Assembly (NCBI GenBank): GCA_039807745.1
Contig: JBDHRV010000155.1
Location: forward strand, 1 to 8,005
Length of the DNA: 8,005 bases
Direction of reading: 5' to 3'
Source: JAEUMW01 sp039807745
GTDB lineage: Bacteria > Pseudomonadota > Gammaproteobacteria > Burkholderiales > JAEUMW01
The position numbers and the translations under genes are program-made. The notes under the pieces are model-generated. The model made no database searches. It was not told the DNA's origin and was given only the letters and a program-made list of their open reading frames with translations. Every line of letters begins with the position of its first letter. Position 1 is the stretch's first letter. Of the stretch, positions 6,427 through 8,005 are shown piece by piece.

Positions 6427-7845
6427 TCAGGACTCCAGCACCCAGGTGTCCTTGGTGCCGCCGCCCTGGGACGAGTTCACGACCAGCGAGCCCTCGCGCA
6501 GCGCCACGCGTGTGAGCCCGCCGGGGACGAGCGTGATGTCGCGACCGGACAGGATGAAGGGCCTAAGGTCGATGTGCCGCGGCGCGACCCCGGAGTCGAC
6601 GAAGGTCGGACACGCCGAGAGCGACAACGTCGGCTGCGCGATGTACTTCTCGGGTGCGGCGATGATGCGCTGCCGGAATTCCTCGCGCTGCGCGGCGCTG
6701 GCTGTCGGACCGATGAGCATGCCGTAGCCGCCCGAGCCGTGCACTTCCTTCACCACGAGCTCTTCGAGATGGGCGAGGACGAAGTCGCGATCCTCGCGCC
6801 TCGCCAGCAGGTAGGTGTGCACGTTGTTCAGGATCGGAGTCTCGCCCAGGTAGAAGCGGACCATCTCGGGGACGTAGGGATAAACCGATTTGTCATCGGC
6901 GATGCCGGTTCCGATCGCGTTCGCGAGCGTCACCTTGCCCGCGCGGTAGGCCGCGAAAAGACCCGGCACACCGAGCATGCTGTCCTTGCGAAACGCCTGC
7001 GGATCGATGAAATCGTCGTCGATGCGGCGATAGATCACGTCGACGCGGCGCGGACCCCTGGTCGTGCGCATGTACACCGTGTCGTCGCGCACGAAGAGGT
7101 CCTGTCCCTCGACGAGTTCCACGCCCATCTGCTGCGCCAGGAAGGTGTGCTCGAAGTAGGCGCTGTTGAAGATCCCCGGCGTGAGCAGCACCACGGTCGG
7201 ATCGGAGATGCCTGCCGGAGCCACGCTGCGCAGGCTTTCGAGCAGCAGATAGGGATAGTGGTCGACCGGCGCCACCGACTGCTTCGAGAACAGTTCGGGA
7301 AACAGCCGCATCATCATCTTGCGGTCCTCGAGCATGTACGACACGCCCGAGGGCACGCGCAGGTTGTCCTCGAGCACGTAGTACTCGCCCTGGCCGGCGC
7401 GCACGATGTCCACGCCCGCCACGTGGCAGTAGATCCCGTTCGGGACCGTGACCCCGCACATCTCGGGGCGATACTCGGAATTGCCGAGCACCTTGTCGGA
7501 CGGCACGATGCCGGCCTTGATGATCTCCTGATCGTGATAGACGTCGTGCAGGAAGGCGTTGAGCGTTCTGACCCGCTGCCGCAGGCCCTGCTCCAGCATC
7601 TGCCATTCCTGCGCCGGGATGATGCGGGGCACGATGTCGAACGGGATCAGTCGCTCGGTCCCGCTCTCCTCGCCGTATACGGCGAACGTGATACCGACGC
7701 GGTGGAACATCACGTCCGCCTCGGCGCGCTTCTGCGCGATGTGGTCGGCCTCGGTGCCGGCCAGCCAATTCGCGAAGGGTAGATAGTGTGGCCGGACACT
7801 GCCATCCGGCCAAAACATCTCGTTGTAGAAGCAGGCTTCCGACAT
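6427..7845 (-). CDS. Circularly permuted ATP-grasp protein (COG2308, 472 aa)
   Basis: Predicted ATP-dependent carboxylate-amine ligase with a circularly permuted ATP-grasp fold; product and substrate are unknown. The N-terminal 110 residues are the family's conserved helical region (RHxP-like segment near 18-23, IPFDIVPRI 67-75). Candidate nucleotide, metal and substrate-binding motifs are VLEDNLRVPSG (157-167; Glu159, Asp160, Asn161, Arg163), KEVHGSGGYG (366-375, glycine-rich loop with Lys366), DLRPF (426-430; Arg428), PGGLTRVA (441-448) and the C-terminal VNSSQGGGTKDTW. Length and motifs are standard. The ATG at 7845 is the only reasonable start, since a TGA lies in frame about 30 bases upstream; the ribosome site is weak (GAG, 8 bases away). 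It is the first gene of the minus-strand operon, about 32 bases downstream of a predicted sigma-54 start point, and it abuts the alpha-E gene (TGA, one base, ATG). No signal peptide is seen; probably cytoplasmic. Confidence 0.93.
   Translation of the reverse strand: MSEACFYNEMFWPDGSVRPHYLPFANWLAGTEADHIAQKRAEADVMFHRVGITFAVYGEESGTERLIPFDIVPRIIPAQEWQMLEQGLRQRVRTLNAFLHDVYHDQEIIKAGIVPSDKVLGNSEYRPEMCGVTVPNGIYCHVAGVDIVRAGQGEYYVLEDNLRVPSGVSYMLEDRKMMMRLFPELFSKQSVAPVDHYPYLLLESLRSVAPAGISDPTVVLLTPGIFNSAYFEHTFLAQQMGVELVEGQDLFVRDDTVYMRTTRGPRRVDVIYRRIDDDFIDPQAFRKDSMLGVPGLFAAYRAGKVTLANAIGTGIADDKSVYPYVPEMVRFYLGETPILNNVHTYLLARREDRDFVLAHLEELVVKEVHGSGGYGMLIGPTASAAQREEFRQRIIAAPEKYIAQPTLSLSACPTFVDSGVAPRHIDLRPFILSGRDITLVPGGLTRVALREGSLVVNSSQGGGTKDTWVLES
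6433..6436 (-). promoter_or_regulatory. Ribosome-binding site of the alpha-E gene, inside the ATP-grasp gene
   Basis: GGAG on the minus strand lies 7 bases before the alpha-E ATG and overlaps the last codons of the ATP-grasp gene. With only one base between stop and start, this is the expected layout for coupled translation, and it settles the alpha-E start. Confidence 0.75.
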
Positions 7846-7887
7846 GGTGTGCGCTCGTCTTCCAGTGGACCTTGCTCATTGCGATTT

Positions 7888-7903
7888 TGCAACCGCTATG
7901 CCA
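7888..7903 (-). promoter_or_regulatory. Sigma-54 (RpoN) -24/-12 promoter of the ATP-grasp/alpha-E/Anbu/TGase operon
   Basis: The minus strand reads TGGCATAGCGGTTGCA. GG and GC are separated by exactly 10 bases, the strict sigma-54 spacing, and the element agrees with TGGCAY-N5-TTGCW at all fixed positions. The predicted start of transcription is near 7877, giving a leader of about 32 bases before the ATG at 7845. Sigma-54 promoters need an ATP-driven enhancer-binding protein and often IHF; an exact IHF consensus lies upstream. I see no competing sigma-70 promoter in the 160-base region. Confidence 0.75.
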
Positions 7904-7938
7904 CGCCACCGGCGTACCTTCAGGCGCTTTCACACAGC

Positions 7939-7946
7939 GCACGGTG
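7939..7946 (-). repeat. CACCGTGC octamer, promoter-proximal copy
   Basis: The minus strand reads CACCGTGC here and again at 7990-7997 in the same orientation, 51 bases apart, about five helical turns. The two copies flank the IHF-like site. This copy is centred near -66 relative to the predicted sigma-54 start, closer than usual for an enhancer. Confidence 0.3.
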
Positions 7947-7952
7947 ACGCCG

Positions 7953-7965
7953 TAAGCACTTGATA
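7953..7965 (-). promoter_or_regulatory. IHF-binding site upstream of the sigma-54 promoter
   Basis: The minus strand reads TATCAAGTGCTTA, which fits WATCAANNNNTTR at every fixed position. It is centred near -82 from the predicted start, within the range where IHF bends DNA between an upstream activator site and a sigma-54 promoter. It also sits in the AT-richest part of the region. Confidence 0.6.
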
Positions 7966-7987
7966 GCTTTGACTCGCCACGCCAAGG

Positions 7988-8000
7988 GAGCACGGTGCTC
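7988..8000. promoter_or_regulatory. Perfect 13-bp palindrome, candidate activator (enhancer) site
   Basis: GAGCAC-G-GTGCTC on the plus strand is a perfect inverted repeat around one central base. It lies near -117 from the predicted sigma-54 start, upstream of the IHF site, where enhancer-binding proteins usually bind. It contains GCAC and GTGC, as NtrC sites do, but the half-sites are one base apart instead of about seven, so I do not call it an NtrC site. It could also belong to a gene or terminator beyond the right edge. Confidence 0.35.
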
Positions 8001-8005
8001 GCCAA

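Noticed and set aside
6406..7782. 458-codon plus-strand open frame antisense to the ATP-grasp gene
   Set aside because: It spans almost exactly the real gene on the opposite strand, with His/Val/Arg-rich shadow composition and no motif or ribosome site.
7988..8000. NtrC binding site
   Set aside because: GCAC and GTGC are present, but only one base separates them, whereas NtrC sites have about seven. It is kept only as an unassigned palindrome.
6893..8005. Minus-strand frame open from the right edge through the promoter region into the ATP-grasp gene
   Set aside because: The part inside 6893-7845 is out of frame with a firmly identified gene. The part over 7846-8005 shows no recognisable domain and would overlap the sigma-54 and IHF elements.

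Overview
The window is GC-rich and fully gene-packed. It looks chromosomal and bacterial, most likely from a betaproteobacterium. That placement is an inference from base composition, from the character of the ComEC and Anbu-cluster proteins, and from a sigma-54/IHF-type promoter; no marker in the window proves it. I see no tRNA, rRNA, CRISPR array, insertion sequence or phage gene.

Layout. Positions 1-1192 (+ strand) hold the C-terminal half of comEC, the inner-membrane DNA-uptake channel, cut by the left edge. The remaining genes lie on the minus strand and read right to left as one apparent operon: a circularly permuted ATP-grasp protein (7845-6427), an alpha-E protein (6425-5463), the proteasome-like peptidase Anbu (5360-4629), and a 1111-residue transglutaminase fused to a DUF2126 putative amidoligase (4531-1196). 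The operon ends tail-to-tail with comEC, with only 3 bases between the two stop codons. The 160 bases at the right edge (7846-8005) are the operon's control region. They hold a well-formed -24/-12 sigma-54 promoter, an exact match to the IHF consensus about 80 bases upstream of the predicted start, and a palindrome plus a repeated octamer that could bind an activator.

How the genes may work together. Comparative genomics (the amidoligase survey by Iyer, Aravind and colleagues) has already grouped ATP-grasp/COG2308, alpha-E/COG2307, transglutaminase-like proteins, DUF2126/COG4196 and Anbu/COG3484 into one predicted pathway. In that model, amide or peptide bonds are made by the ATP-grasp and GS-fold ligases, then moved or cut by the thiol transglutaminase-fold enzyme and the Thr-type NTN-hydrolase. 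Product and substrate are still unknown to my knowledge. The window holds an apparently intact version: every catalytic residue I could place is present and no frame is broken. The sigma-54 promoter suggests conditional expression, with nitrogen status an obvious but unproven candidate signal. comEC is probably an unrelated neighbour that only shares the 3' boundary.
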